A stretch of DNA of 57,500 nt, from NCBI RefSeq assembly GCF_900454835.1, contig NZ_UGTM01000001.1, positions 1 through 57,500 of the forward strand, given 5' to 3'. Numbering within the stretch: position 1 is the stretch's first letter; every line of letters begins with the position of its first letter. Below, one piece after another: positions 24,009 to 33,334 of the stretch. Source of the DNA: Prevotella denticola. Lineage in GTDB: Bacteria > Bacteroidota > Bacteroidia > Bacteroidales > Bacteroidaceae. The notes below the pieces were generated by a model. The model searched no databases. It was not told the origin of the DNA and worked only from the letters and a program-made list of their open reading frames with translations. The position numbers and the translations under genes are program-made.

Positions 24009-26672
24009 ATGGCAAAGGACGACAAGGGACTGACTCCGATGATGAAGCAGTTCTTCTCGATGAAGGCACAGCACCCGGGTGCCCTGATGCTTTTCCGCTG
24101 CGGCGACTTCTACGAGACGTATGGTGAGGATGCCGTGGAATCGGCAAAGATACTCGGTATCACCCTTACACGCCGTAACAACGGAGGAAACTGCGATTCA
24201 ATAGAGATGGCCGGGTTCCCGCATCATGCCCTCGATACTTATCTGCCAAAACTCATCCGTGCCGGAAAGCGAGTGGCCATCTGCGACCAGCTTGAGGATC
24301 CGAAGAAGAAACGCGAGGCCATCAAAGGGAAAAAAGGACTTTCGGCAATGGACAAGATGGTGAAGCGTGGCATCACCGAACTTGTCACTCCAGGGGTCGC
24401 CCTGAGCGATAACGTGCTGAACTACAAGGAAAACAACTTCCTTGCAGCGGTACATTTCGGTAAAGGTGCCTGTGGGGTAAGTTTCTTAGACATATCTACC
24501 GGTGAGTTCCTGACGGGTGAAGGCACCTTTGATTACGTCGAGAAGCTGCTGGGCAACTTCCAACCCAAGGAGGTACTCTTCGACCGTGCGAAGAAACAGG
24601 ACTTTGAACGATACTTCGGCACACGGCTCTGCACGTTCGAAATGGACGACTGGGTGTTTACCGACCAGACAGCGCGCCAGAAGCTCCTGAAGCATTTCGG
24701 CACGAAGAACCTCAAGGGATTCGGCGTTGACCACCTGCATAACGGCGTTGTTGCAGCAGGCGCCATCCTGCAGTATCTGGAGATAACACAGCATACCCAC
24801 ATCAACCACATCACTTCGCTGGCACGTATTGAAGAAGACAAGTACGTGCGGATGGACCGCTTTACCATCCGATCCCTGGAACTGATTGCACCGATGAACG
24901 AAGACGGGGCATCACTTCTGGATGTCATCGACAATACCGTCACGCCGATGGGCGGACGTATGCTGCGCCGCTGGATGGTCTTTCCGCTGAAGGATGCAAA
25001 ACCCATCAATGAGCGGCTGGACGTAGTGGACTATCTTTTCCGTGAGCCAGATTTCCGCGAATGCATCGATGAGCAGTTCCACCGCATCGGCGACCTGGAG
25101 CGTATCATCTCAAAGGTAGCTGTCGGCCGGGTGTCACCACGTGAGGTAGTGCAGCTGAAGAACGCCCTCATGGCTATCCAGCCAGTGAAGACAGCCTGTC
25201 TTTATGCAAAGAGCGAGACGCTGAAAAGGATCGGCGAACAGCTGAACCTCTGCGAGTCCCTGCGTGACAGAATAGAAAAGGAGATACAGCCCGACCCGCC
25301 GCAGCTGGCGGCGAAAGGCAACGTGATAGCACCGGGGTATGACCGGCAGCTCGACGAGCTGCGCTCTATCCGTGACAACGGCAAGCAGTATCTGCTGGAG
25401 ATTCAGGAGAAAGAGGCAGAACAGACGGGTATCACCTCCCTGAAGATAGGATTCAACAACGTTTTCGGCTATTACTTAGAGGTACGCAATACGTTCAAGG
25501 ACAAGGTGCCGGAGGATTGGATCCGCAAACAGACACTGGCGCAGGCAGAGCGTTACATCACACCCGAACTCAAGGAGTACGAGGAGAAGATACTGGGTGC
25601 TGACGAGAAGATACTGGCGATGGAGGGGCAGCTTTTCATGGAACTGATACAGGATATGCAGGAGTTCATTCCGCAGATACAGATCAATGCCAACCTCATT
25701 GCCCATCTCGACTGTCTGCTTTCGTTCATGAAGGTGTCGCAGCAGCAGCGGTATGTACGCCCGGTGGTAGACGGTTCGGAGGTATTGGACATCAAGCAGG
25801 GTCGCCACCCGGTGATTGAGACACAGCTTCCGATAGGCGAACAGTACGTGCCTAACGATGTGCTGCTTGATACGGAACACCAGCAGATCATGATGATAAC
25901 GGGTCCGAACATGGCAGGCAAGTCGGCACTGCTGCGGCAGACGGCACTCATCGTGCTCCTGGCGCAGATAGGCTGCTTCGTCCCGGCCGAACGGGCACGC
26001 ATCGGGATGGTGGACAAAATCTTCACACGTGTGGGGGCTTCGGACAACATCTCACTGGGGGAGTCTACCTTCATGGTGGAGATGACAGAGGCCTCGAACA
26101 TCCTTAACAATGTCACTCCACGCTCGCTGGTCCTCTTCGACGAACTGGGACGCGGCACAAGTACCTACGACGGCATCAGCATTGCATGGGCCATCGTGGA
26201 GTATCTGCACGAACATCCACGTGCACAGGCACGTACCCTCTTCGCCACGCACTACCATGAACTGAACGAGATGGAGAAGAGCTTCCCACGTATCAGGAAC
26301 TTCAACGTCTCTGTAAAGGAAGTCGACGGCAAGATCATCTTCCTCCGCAAGCTGGAACCGGGCGGCAGCGAGCATTCCTTCGGTATTCATGTCGCCGAGA
26401 TAGCGGGCATGCCACGCTCCATTGTCAAGCGTGCGAACGTCATTCTCAAGGAGCTTGAAACGGATAATGCGCAGGTGGGGGGTGTCGGCAAGGCTGCCGT
26501 TGAGCGGCTTGACCAGAGCAGGGAAGGCGTGCAGCTCTCCTTCTTCCAGCTCGACGATCCTGTCCTCACGCAGATCCGTGACGAGATTCTCGGTCTGGAT
26601 GTCAACAACCTTACGCCTGTTGAAGCCCTCAACAAGCTGAATGACATTAAGAAAATACTGAAAGGCCAGTAA
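24009..26672 (+). CDS. mutS: DNA mismatch repair ATPase MutS
   Basis: MutS recognises mismatches and starts strand repair with MutL. The 887-residue protein has the mismatch-binding N-terminus with the FxE-type motif ([15 protein letters not shown], about residues 28-42). The connector, lever and clamp domains follow, then the ATPase with Walker A GPNMAGKS (about 632-639), the ST(F)MVEM signature and Walker [14 protein letters not shown] (about 705). The C-terminal helix-turn-helix for dimerisation is present. It is single-gene, with its own promoter and a hairpin after the stop. Confidence 0.97.
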   Translation: MAKDDKGLTPMMKQFFSMKAQHPGALMLFRCGDFYETYGEDAVESAKILGITLTRRNNGGNCDSIEMAGFPHHALDTYLPKLIRAGKRVAICDQLEDPKKKREAIKGKKGLSAMDKMVKRGITELVTPGVALSDNVLNYKENNFLAAVHFGKGACGVSFLDISTGEFLTGEGTFDYVEKLLGNFQPKEVLFDRAKKQDFERYFGTRLCTFEMDDWVFTDQTARQKLLKHFGTKNLKGFGVDHLHNGVVAAGAILQYLEITQHTHINHITSLARIEEDKYVRMDRFTIRSLELIAPMNEDGASLLDVIDNTVTPMGGRMLRRWMVFPLKDAKPINERLDVVDYLFREPDFRECIDEQFHRIGDLERIISKVAVGRVSPREVVQLKNALMAIQPVKTACLYAKSETLKRIGEQLNLCESLRDRIEKEIQPDPPQLAAKGNVIAPGYDRQLDELRSIRDNGKQYLLEIQEKEAEQTGITSLKIGFNNVFGYYLEVRNTFKDKVPEDWIRKQTLAQAERYITPELKEYEEKILGADEKILAMEGQLFMELIQDMQEFIPQIQINANLIAHLDCLLSFMKVSQQQRYVRPVVDGSEVLDIKQGRHPVIETQLPIGEQYVPNDVLLDTEHQQIMMITGPNMAGKSALLRQTALIVLLAQIGCFVPAERARIGMVDKIFTRVGASDNISLGESTFMVEMTEASNILNNVTPRSLVLFDELGRGTSTYDGISIAWAIVEYLHEHPRAQARTLFATHYHELNEMEKSFPRIRNFNVSVKEVDGKIIFLRKLEPGGSEHSFGIHVAEIAGMPRSIVKRANVILKELETDNAQVGGVGKAAVERLDQSREGVQLSFFQLDDPVLTQIRDEILGLDVNNLTPVEALNKLNDIKKILKGQ

Positions 26673-26681
26673 CTAAACATC

Positions 26682-26724
26682 TGCTAATTCTTGCAAGTTT
26701 TTGAAGAACTTGCAAGAATTGGCA
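26682..26724 (+). terminator. Long hairpin after mutS
   Basis: TGCTAATTCTTGCAAGTT (26682-26699) pairs with AACTTGCAAGAATTGGCA (26707-26724), 18 bp with one mismatch and a 7-base loop. There is no T-run after it, so it may protect the mRNA end or act as a Rho-type signal. The rest of 26725-26976 is A+T-rich and holds no recognisable feature. Confidence 0.65.
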
Positions 26725-26976
26725 GGTATATGAAAAGTTGATTAAGTCTTATCTCATCAATATTTTCACAGCCACATATTACCGGTTCTCTGAATGAATA
26801 ATTTCCCGGAAAAAAATTACTGTCATTCCTGTCATCCGGCATAGGCTTATAAATATTTAGTATACTGCCAGTTGGTTGGGAATGTTAAAATGACAGCAAA
26901 CATTCTTGATACTTACATCATGATAACGACTAAATTATAAAGAGCATTATAACTCCTGTCATTTATGCTCTCTTCT

Positions 26977-29553
26977 CTACTTTGCGCGCTGAGATTCCGT
27001 ATCACGGTTGTCATGGTAGGTGCGGTGGACCTGCCTGCCGCCGAATGACCATGCAGCACGGAATCCGATATACCGGGAATGATTGTCAAATCGGTTCGTG
27101 TTGGTGTACTCCTGGTAGAATATGGTGTTCCGGTTGATATTCTGATGAAAGGGATCGCCAATGGTAAGACCCATTTTCAAGCGGTCGTCCAGACAGCTGT
27201 ATTTAAGGCTCATCCGCAGGTAAGCATGAGGATCACTTTGAGTCTGTGCAAAATATTCCCGGAACCAGTGCCGATAGTTGATCTCGGCAATGAGCGTCTT
27301 CTGCCGGTTGAGCAGGAACGAGAGCGAACCTTCAGCCCGCCTGCCCCATCCATTTATCTGTAGCACGTCTGTCTGATAATCGGAATGGGAATCATAGTAA
27401 TATACTTCTCCTCCTATGTTAAGGTTCATCCATGCCAGCACATTACGGTTATAATTGGCATAGACACCGGTCTTTTCATGGCGCAGGCCGTCATAGGGAC
27501 CGGTTACCTGACTTCCGTTTGCGAGGAATGTGGTTCTCCAGCCTGTCTCCCCTTTGGCATGACTGCTGTAGAGAACGGCATAAAGTCCTTTCCCATTGCT
27601 ATAGTTTATCTCCATGTTGCGGGTATAGGCAGCTGCGAGATAAGGGTTTCCTGTCATGTAATCAGTGGTGGATGTATAGATACGGAAAGGATTGAGGTCG
27701 TTGAAATCGGGTCGTTCTATCCCCCAGTTGGCAGCAAATGCCAGATTCTGATTCCCTTTCAATTGCCAGTTCAGGTGCAGCGTGGGATAGAAGCGTCCGT
27801 AATGACTGCGGCTGATCTGTCCCTGTGTGAGCTGGTTGCTTTCCGTCCATGTATGTTCGTAGCGTAATCCGGCCTGCACCTGAAGCTTTTCCGTGAGCTG
27901 TTTCTTTACCGATAGATAGGCTGCAAGGGTTCGCTCTTTGTACAGAAATTCATTGCTTTCGGCCGCATTGTACTTCCACTGTCCGTTGGCAAAGTTCTCC
28001 AGCATCAGACTTGTCTTGTTGCAGATGGCAGAGAAAGATGCCCCTGTCTCCATATAGAGATGCTTGAAAGGCAGGGAAAAATCAAGTTTCAAGGCGTTTA
28101 TCTGGTATTTTGCCTTGCTTTCATTGCGCAGCGATTCGGTCATCCCGTTTGTTACCGACACGTTCTCGCTTTGCGTGGGGGCATTGCTGTTGAAGATGTT
28201 ATAGTTCAGGCTGACAGTCTTCTCTAATGAATCGAGCCTGTATTCTGCATACAGTGTCGTACTTACGTTGTCGTTCCAGACAGCCGGGGCATGAGCTGTC
28301 GTAAATGTCGTGTCCTTGTTGATTGAAACAAACGTGTGCCGGGGAGATGTGTGGTCGGCATAGACTGATGCCATAACACCCAGTTCCAACCGTCGGGTGG
28401 CATGATATTTCACGATGGCATCTGCATTATACGACGGCCAGGGGGCTATGGTCCGCTTTCTTGTACTGCGCTGATGACCGTCTTTGAAGTCATAGACACA
28501 GTAAGACTCGTTGATTACTTTATCCAAAGACATTCCCAGACCTGTGGACAGCTCAAGTTTCCTGCCGGCATAGTTGAGGTTTATATCCTGGAAATACCGC
28601 CCACGGTACTGCCGCTGCACCTCCTCACTGATACTTCCACTCCACCCTTTCGACTGGTCACGCTTCATGACGACGTTGATGTATCCCGCATTGGCTTCTG
28701 CCTTATACTTTGCCGGTGGAATGGTTATTACCTCTATACGCTCAATATCTTCCGCCTTCAGGCTGCGGAGCTTTGCCTTGACAGCATCGGCAGTCATTTC
28801 AAGGATATGCCCGTCAAGCATGATGTGGGTACTGCCTTTGCCTACGATGCTGACGATCTCGTCGCTGACAGTCAGCATCGGTACACGTCCCATCACTTCT
28901 ATACCGTTCATCCCCTTGGAGAAAGGGTCATTGCCGACAAGATATTGCAGCCGGTCAACATCATTTTTGATAACCCGACGCATCCCTTTTACTGTCACAG
29001 CTTTCAGCCTGTATGCATCTGGCTTCATACGGACGGTACCGATATTGCCGACATTGACCAGCTTACAGTAAGTAGCGAATCCAACGAAAGAAACCCGCAG
29101 CAAGACCTTCCGCTGACTGCAGGGGATGACAAAATCGCCTCCGTTATTGGTCACTCCGCCATTGATGAAGCCGGAATCCGATGGATTCAACAAAGCTACA
29201 TTGGCAAACGGTACAGGCTGGCTGTGCTGATCAACAACGTGTCCGATGACCTTTGCTGGTGATTTCTGCGTACACTCTACGAAGATAATACTGTCACTGA
29301 CGGTCATGCGCATGGGATAGAAGCCCAATACCTCCCGTACCGCTTCGGGAACGGTGCGGTTACGTAGGTTCGCTGTGACTGTAAAGTCCTCTAATTCGTT
29401 ATAGATGAAGTTGATTGTGTACCGCTGGCTGGCATTGTCAATGTCGGTCAGCACATACGGCAGAGGAGTCTTATTGTAGTTCCGGGTGATGTGCTGTGCC
29501 TGCACGCCACAGGCAATCAGCAGCAGTATGCCAAGAAAGAGATGCTTTCTCAT
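26977..29553 (-). CDS. TonB-dependent transducer with STN and carboxypeptidase-like domains
   Basis: This 858-residue outer-membrane protein begins with a Sec signal (MRKHLFLGILLLIACGVQAQ). An STN signalling domain follows (about residues 25-85), then a carboxypeptidase-regulatory-like fold (about 100-180), a plug with DVDRLQY and MLDGHILEM stretches (about 195-300), and a long beta-barrel of the type found in outer-membrane beta-barrel family 3. The STN domain is the part that touches an anti-sigma factor, and the anti-sigma and ECF sigma genes lie directly upstream in one operon. No SusD partner is present, so a polysaccharide is less likely than a metal complex or small ligand. Confidence 0.88.
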   Translation of the reverse strand: MRKHLFLGILLLIACGVQAQHITRNYNKTPLPYVLTDIDNASQRYTINFIYNELEDFTVTANLRNRTVPEAVREVLGFYPMRMTVSDSIIFVECTQKSPAKVIGHVVDQHSQPVPFANVALLNPSDSGFINGGVTNNGGDFVIPCSQRKVLLRVSFVGFATYCKLVNVGNIGTVRMKPDAYRLKAVTVKGMRRVIKNDVDRLQYLVGNDPFSKGMNGIEVMGRVPMLTVSDEIVSIVGKGSTHIMLDGHILEMTADAVKAKLRSLKAEDIERIEVITIPPAKYKAEANAGYINVVMKRDQSKGWSGSISEEVQRQYRGRYFQDINLNYAGRKLELSTGLGMSLDKVINESYCVYDFKDGHQRSTRKRTIAPWPSYNADAIVKYHATRRLELGVMASVYADHTSPRHTFVSINKDTTFTTAHAPAVWNDNVSTTLYAEYRLDSLEKTVSLNYNIFNSNAPTQSENVSVTNGMTESLRNESKAKYQINALKLDFSLPFKHLYMETGASFSAICNKTSLMLENFANGQWKYNAAESNEFLYKERTLAAYLSVKKQLTEKLQVQAGLRYEHTWTESNQLTQGQISRSHYGRFYPTLHLNWQLKGNQNLAFAANWGIERPDFNDLNPFRIYTSTTDYMTGNPYLAAAYTRNMEINYSNGKGLYAVLYSSHAKGETGWRTTFLANGSQVTGPYDGLRHEKTGVYANYNRNVLAWMNLNIGGEVYYYDSHSDYQTDVLQINGWGRRAEGSLSFLLNRQKTLIAEINYRHWFREYFAQTQSDPHAYLRMSLKYSCLDDRLKMGLTIGDPFHQNINRNTIFYQEYTNTNRFDNHSRYIGFRAAWSFGGRQVHRTYHDNRDTESQRAK

Positions 29554-29559
29554 AGTGCT

Positions 29560-30258
29560 TTACTCTATGGTGATTGTACTGTCAGCCAAAGTCAGCTGTA
29601 CTTTTTCAAAGCTGTTCAGTGTCTCTACTGCACGTTCTACGCTCTGGTCTCTGTTCCAAAGAAAGCGCAGGCGCAGCCGTCCCGCTTCGGGGTTACGACA
29701 GACAGTTCTTATCCCATAATAACCGGCTATCTCCCGGACAATGTCCTGCAACATGACATTATCAAACTGCCTGGAAAGAACCGTCTCCCCTGCCTCCTTT
29801 CCCGTTTCTTGCCGCCTGTTGTATGTGGAAGCTGTGCGTATTGAGTCTTTTCCCCGTAATGTTTCAGTATGGGCCATTTTGTCTGTGACTGCAACATCTG
29901 CATCCGTTGCCAACTGTTTTCTGCCACCTTTGACAATACTGACCGCAGCCAAGGCAATTCCCGATACAGTGAGAACACCAATGACTGCTGCTGCAATCTG
30001 TCTGTTATAATGGTGTACAGGTCTGGAAGTAGACTTCTTTTCCATCAGCTTGTGCCATTCCTCTTCTATGACCTCATCTGTCAGTTTATCGGAAGCCCGT
30101 CCGTACTCGTATGCACCGGCAGCGTCTGACAGGAGCTGATAGGTCTGCCGCAACTCGTCATCACGCAACAGTTCGTTCAGCTGTTCGTCAGTATATCGGT
30201 CAGGATGCTCTGTCATGTCAAGCAGCCTTTCCATCCGTCCGTAACTATCTTTCTTCAT
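29560..30258 (-). CDS. FecR-like anti-sigma factor with DUF4974-type C-terminus
   Basis: This 232-residue protein has a cytoplasmic N-terminal part (about 1-85), one membrane helix (about 88-108, AAAVIGVLTVSGIALAAVSIV) and a periplasmic C-terminal domain. The end of that domain (from FDNVMLQDIVREIAGYYGI) looks like the DUF4974 domain that pairs with STN domains. It would hold the ECF sigma factor inactive and receive the signal from the receptor. It overlaps the sigma gene by 4 bp and ends 6 bp before the receptor gene. The FecR central domain is shorter than usual. Confidence 0.82.
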   Translation of the reverse strand: MKKDSYGRMERLLDMTEHPDRYTDEQLNELLRDDELRQTYQLLSDAAGAYEYGRASDKLTDEVIEEEWHKLMEKKSTSRPVHHYNRQIAAAVIGVLTVSGIALAAVSIVKGGRKQLATDADVAVTDKMAHTETLRGKDSIRTASTYNRRQETGKEAGETVLSRQFDNVMLQDIVREIAGYYGIRTVCRNPEAGRLRLRFLWNRDQSVERAVETLNSFEKVQLTLADSTITIE

Positions 30259-30752
30259 TTCTGGTTGGGGTTAAATTGTTCTTTCATTTTCCTGATCGCC
30301 TTTGCCAAGTGCTTGTAGACGGCGGCTTCACTGATGCCGGTCTGTTCTGCAATGGCTTTATAGGACAGTCGCTTGTCAAAGCGCAGGCGGAAGACAGTAC
30401 GGGTCTGTGATGTCAGCCTGCTGTCTGCAAAGGCCAATAATGCCATGTAGCGATCCGTCTGGTGCTGTATGAGCGATAAGTCAGGCTCGGTTTCTGTTGT
30501 CAACAGCTTATTGACACGCTCCCTCATCTGTTTCTGTCGGATGATGTCCAGGCACTGGTTGCGCACGCTTGCAAGCAGATAGCTGTCTGTTCCTTTCTCT
30601 GGCAGGTGGGCATTGCCACGGAACAGCCGTGCAAACACTTCGCTCACGGCATCTTTTGCCTCATCAGTATCATGCAGCATTGCCACCGCCAGCCTGAACA
30701 TTGCACCGTAGTGCATTCGGAACAGGTGTTCAATGGTTTCTTCTTTCGACAT
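30255..30752 (-). CDS. ECF-type RNA polymerase sigma factor
   Basis: This 165-residue extracytoplasmic-function sigma-70 factor has region 2 at about residues 8-75 (LFRMHYGAMFRLAVAML, then EVFARLF and the SYLLASVRNQCLDIIRQ part) and region 4 at about 105-155. Region 4 includes the helix-turn-helix LSYKAIAEQTGISEAAVYKHLAKAIRKM. It is the first gene of the sigma/anti-sigma/receptor operon; such sigmas usually activate their own operon. No classic -33/-7 pair is clear in front of it, consistent with control by itself. Confidence 0.93.
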   Translation of the reverse strand: MSKEETIEHLFRMHYGAMFRLAVAMLHDTDEAKDAVSEVFARLFRGNAHLPEKGTDSYLLASVRNQCLDIIRQKQMRERVNKLLTTETEPDLSLIQHQTDRYMALLAFADSRLTSQTRTVFRLRFDKRLSYKAIAEQTGISEAAVYKHLAKAIRKMKEQFNPNQK

Positions 30753-30881
30753 AGATATCTATTCGTTTTTTTTCTGTTCTTACCCTTATAACGAATGAAG
30801 ATGGATTTCCCCAACCCCTTGATGTCGTAAATTGTCTTTAAAGTGGGATTTATGTATTATGGGACAGGATAAAAGTTTGAA

Positions 30882-30931
30882 GACAGCGTAGCAAAGTGAA
30901 CCGCAAGGGTCTGTTCCTTTGGTACGCTGTC
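30882..30931. other. Long imperfect hairpin between the S41 peptidase and sigma genes
   Basis: GACAGCGTA (30882-30890) pairs with TACGCTGTC (30923-30931). Inside, CAAAG pairs with CTTTG and GAAC with GTTC around an 11-base loop, so about 18 of 20 positions are paired. TTTT follows on the plus strand. Both flanking genes are on the minus strand, so it may end the S41 transcript, or be a small RNA. Confidence 0.6.
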
Positions 30932-30964
30932 TTTTGTCAGGTCATAAAAAAGGACTTGCTTTTT

Positions 30965-32044
30965 TCAGTTCGTCTTCAAATGCCGTGCAACCCATATCAC
31001 CCATGTATCAACGTTGTCTTTTAGAGAGGTTGGAAGTGGAATAGGTATCTTTACATCTGGTTTGATACCCAATTCTTTGTTTTTAATTTGCAAAGCGAAA
31101 TCTTCATCGACACAGGTGGGGTAATAGCAGGTAATCCCGCTGTGTGGGAGTCGGAAAGGGGTTACATTACCCGACAGGTTGGCTCCGCTGGTATTGTCTT
31201 GTCCATATATTTTCCCACGGTTGCAATAATCTTTAGTAAAACGGACTAATGTCTCTCCAGAACTTGCTGTTCTATTATCGACAAGGATTGCAACTTTGAT
31301 GAACTTGCTTGGTAAGAAAGTTATCTCCTCATCGTTTTCTTCTTCGTTTAAGGGTATAAACTGTGACTTTGATATCTTCGCTTTTTCAGCGAGGGTTATG
31401 TCCCCTTGTTTCATCAGTACATCTATGTTCGCAGGACTGCATCTGAATAACACTTTCCAACTCTTGGTAGGTTTATGATCTGCAAGTATTTCAAAGAAAG
31501 GTTCCCAGATTGCATCATTCCCGCCTGTATTGCCTCGGATGTCCAGGATCAGGTAGGGACAGTCTGTCTTTTTGTACACCTGCGCTACACTGTCAACCCA
31601 TGCAAAAGTGGGATTCTGCCCGCCACAGGAGGGTATTCTTACCAGATACGTATCCGAATCAACCCTACAGGCAAGCGGCTGTGGATCATATTCCATTTTC
31701 TCCTTGTACTGGGTATGCACCTTTCGGTCGTATTCCTGCCAGAATTTATGCCGGTCAACAATAAAATGCGTGTCGAATTGAGAAAAGAACCAGAACACGT
31801 AATCACAGGTTGCGGTCTCTATATCTTGTCCTTTCAACAGGTGTTTTCTGATTGCCTTTTTATGTTTTCTATATTCCTTACCGTACATTTCGTTGATGTA
31901 TGGGAAAGTGGCAAGATTGGCTTCTGTAAACTGTGTGAGATATTGATAATCCTGCAGATTATGGTTTATGCTGTCAGGACAGGTTGCAGATGATGGCAAT
32001 ATCCAGTATAAAGCTAAGAATACGAAAAACGATTTCAAGTTCAT
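30965..32044 (-). CDS. S41-family (C-terminal processing/tail-specific) peptidase
   Basis: This 359-residue exported protein has a signal peptide (MNLKSFFVFLALYWILPSSA) and an S41 peptidase domain in its second half. The nucleophile region reads AILVDNRTASSGETLV (serine about residue 265); DIRGNTGGND (about 175) is the conserved core strand. There is no obvious PDZ domain. The substrate is unknown; such S41 enzymes in Bacteroidota are periplasmic or surface proteases. I use the ATG at 32044 because the longer frame adds ten non-signal residues. The leader is filled by a 23-bp palindrome array. Confidence 0.82.
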   Translation of the reverse strand: MNLKSFFVFLALYWILPSSATCPDSINHNLQDYQYLTQFTEANLATFPYINEMYGKEYRKHKKAIRKHLLKGQDIETATCDYVFWFFSQFDTHFIVDRHKFWQEYDRKVHTQYKEKMEYDPQPLACRVDSDTYLVRIPSCGGQNPTFAWVDSVAQVYKKTDCPYLILDIRGNTGGNDAIWEPFFEILADHKPTKSWKVLFRCSPANIDVLMKQGDITLAEKAKISKSQFIPLNEEENDEEITFLPSKFIKVAILVDNRTASSGETLVRFTKDYCNRGKIYGQDNTSGANLSGNVTPFRLPHSGITCYYPTCVDEDFALQIKNKELGIKPDVKIPIPLPTSLKDNVDTWVIWVARHLKTN

Positions 32045-32071
32045 AATATCTTTTTTTAGATTTACGTCCGA

Positions 32072-32162
32072 CATTCCCGACCGCTTGGGAATGCTGTTCC
32101 CAAGGCCTGGGAGGCGTATTCCCGACCGTCCGGGAACTTCATTCCCAGACGGTCGGGAACAG
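32072..32162 (-). repeat. Four palindromic units TTCCC-N8-GGGAA with 22-23-bp period
   Basis: TTCCC starts at 32074, 32097, 32119 and 32142. Each unit closes with GGGAA or GGGAG, and the core is usually GACCGTC or its complement. Every unit can form a small hairpin, and neighbours can also pair with one another. The array fills the gap between the family 4 glycosyltransferase gene and the S41 gene. Confidence 0.85.
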
Positions 32163-32191
32163 TAGGTCTGTAGTTTTACCGTCTTGCCTTT

Positions 32192-33334
32192 TCACCTGTT
32201 TATCTTTCCCAAGGCTTTCCCATAGACTTCAAGGACCTGTGAAGCGACATCCTGATTTTCGAACCGTCTGACGTAATGCCGGCTTCTCTCAACCATTCCT
32301 GTACGGTTTTCCATCGCTGACAGCACAGCGGCGGCAGATCCGTCAGCATCGTCCGGGTCCACATACAGGCTGTCGGGGCCTCCCGCCTCTTCCAGGCAGC
32401 TGCCCGTTGCAGCCACCACCGGCAGTCCACTTTGTATGGCCTCGATGACAGGTACGCCGAAACCCTCGTACCGGGAGGGATAGATAAATGCCTCCGCCTG
32501 CCGATAGACAGCCGGGAGCAGGGTGTTGGGAACACCCTGCAGGAAGTGTATGCGATTGCCAAGGCCCAGTCTTCTGATTTCCGCATCAAGCCGTTTCTGG
32601 TATTTCGTCTGCCGGCCTACGATGACAAGATGCAGGTCGGCTGGCAGTTTTGCCATCGCCCGGATGCCCAGGAGGATGTTCTTCCGTACCTCCACCGTAC
32701 CGACATTCAGCACATAACGCTGCGGAAGCCGGTACTTCCGGCGTGCCTCTACCAGCAGGGAGGGGCTGACGGACTGGCTGAAGCGGGTGCTGCAGCTCTG
32801 ATAGACCAGGTCGATCCTGTCCTCAGGGAAGTCGCCATAATATAATATGTCACGCTTCGTACACGCACTGATGGCGATGATGCGCGTTGCCTCCCGCAGC
32901 ATCTTGCGGAACTTCAGCTTATAGAAGAAGGCATCAAGGGCAGGGTAGAACTCCGGATGACGCAGGAAGATAAGGTCGTGGACGGTGACGACTCCGGGAA
33001 TGCCGGCCGCCGAAAGGCCTTCCGGCAGTTCTCCCGACAGACCGTGGTACAGTTCCACCCCATCGCGCCGGAGATCCTTCACCACACCTTTCATGCGCCA
33101 CCAGTCACGCTGCAGACGGAAATGAAGGTGGCGGGGATAGCAGAACCGCACATTCTCCCTGGGCTGCACCTGGCAGCGGAGGTCGTCGCGGCCGGCATCA
33201 GGAGCGTAGAGCCGCAAGGTCGTGTCGGGCATGATGGGTGCAAGGTCGTTGACCAGCGTACGTCCGTAGCTGCCCAGACCTGTTCCGTTTCTTACGATCC
33301 GTTTGGCATCATAGCCTATTGTCTTCTTTCTCAT
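32192..33334 (-). CDS. Glycosyltransferase family 4 (GT-B)
   Basis: This 380-residue retaining GT-B glycosyltransferase has an N-terminal acceptor domain beginning KKTIGYDAKRIVRNGTGLGSY. The C-terminal donor domain has VLNVGTVEVRKNI (about 195), IHFLQGVPNTLLPAVYRQA and the EX7E motif region YPSRYEGFGVPVIEAIQSGLPVVA (about 290-313). I use the ATG at 33334 (MRKKTIGYD). It overlaps the end of the upstream family 87 gene by 26 bp, so the two act together, probably in surface-glycan synthesis. Confidence 0.9.
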   Translation of the reverse strand: MRKKTIGYDAKRIVRNGTGLGSYGRTLVNDLAPIMPDTTLRLYAPDAGRDDLRCQVQPRENVRFCYPRHLHFRLQRDWWRMKGVVKDLRRDGVELYHGLSGELPEGLSAAGIPGVVTVHDLIFLRHPEFYPALDAFFYKLKFRKMLREATRIIAISACTKRDILYYGDFPEDRIDLVYQSCSTRFSQSVSPSLLVEARRKYRLPQRYVLNVGTVEVRKNILLGIRAMAKLPADLHLVIVGRQTKYQKRLDAEIRRLGLGNRIHFLQGVPNTLLPAVYRQAEAFIYPSRYEGFGVPVIEAIQSGLPVVAATGSCLEEAGGPDSLYVDPDDADGSAAAVLSAMENRTGMVERSRHYVRRFENQDVASQVLEVYGKALGKINR

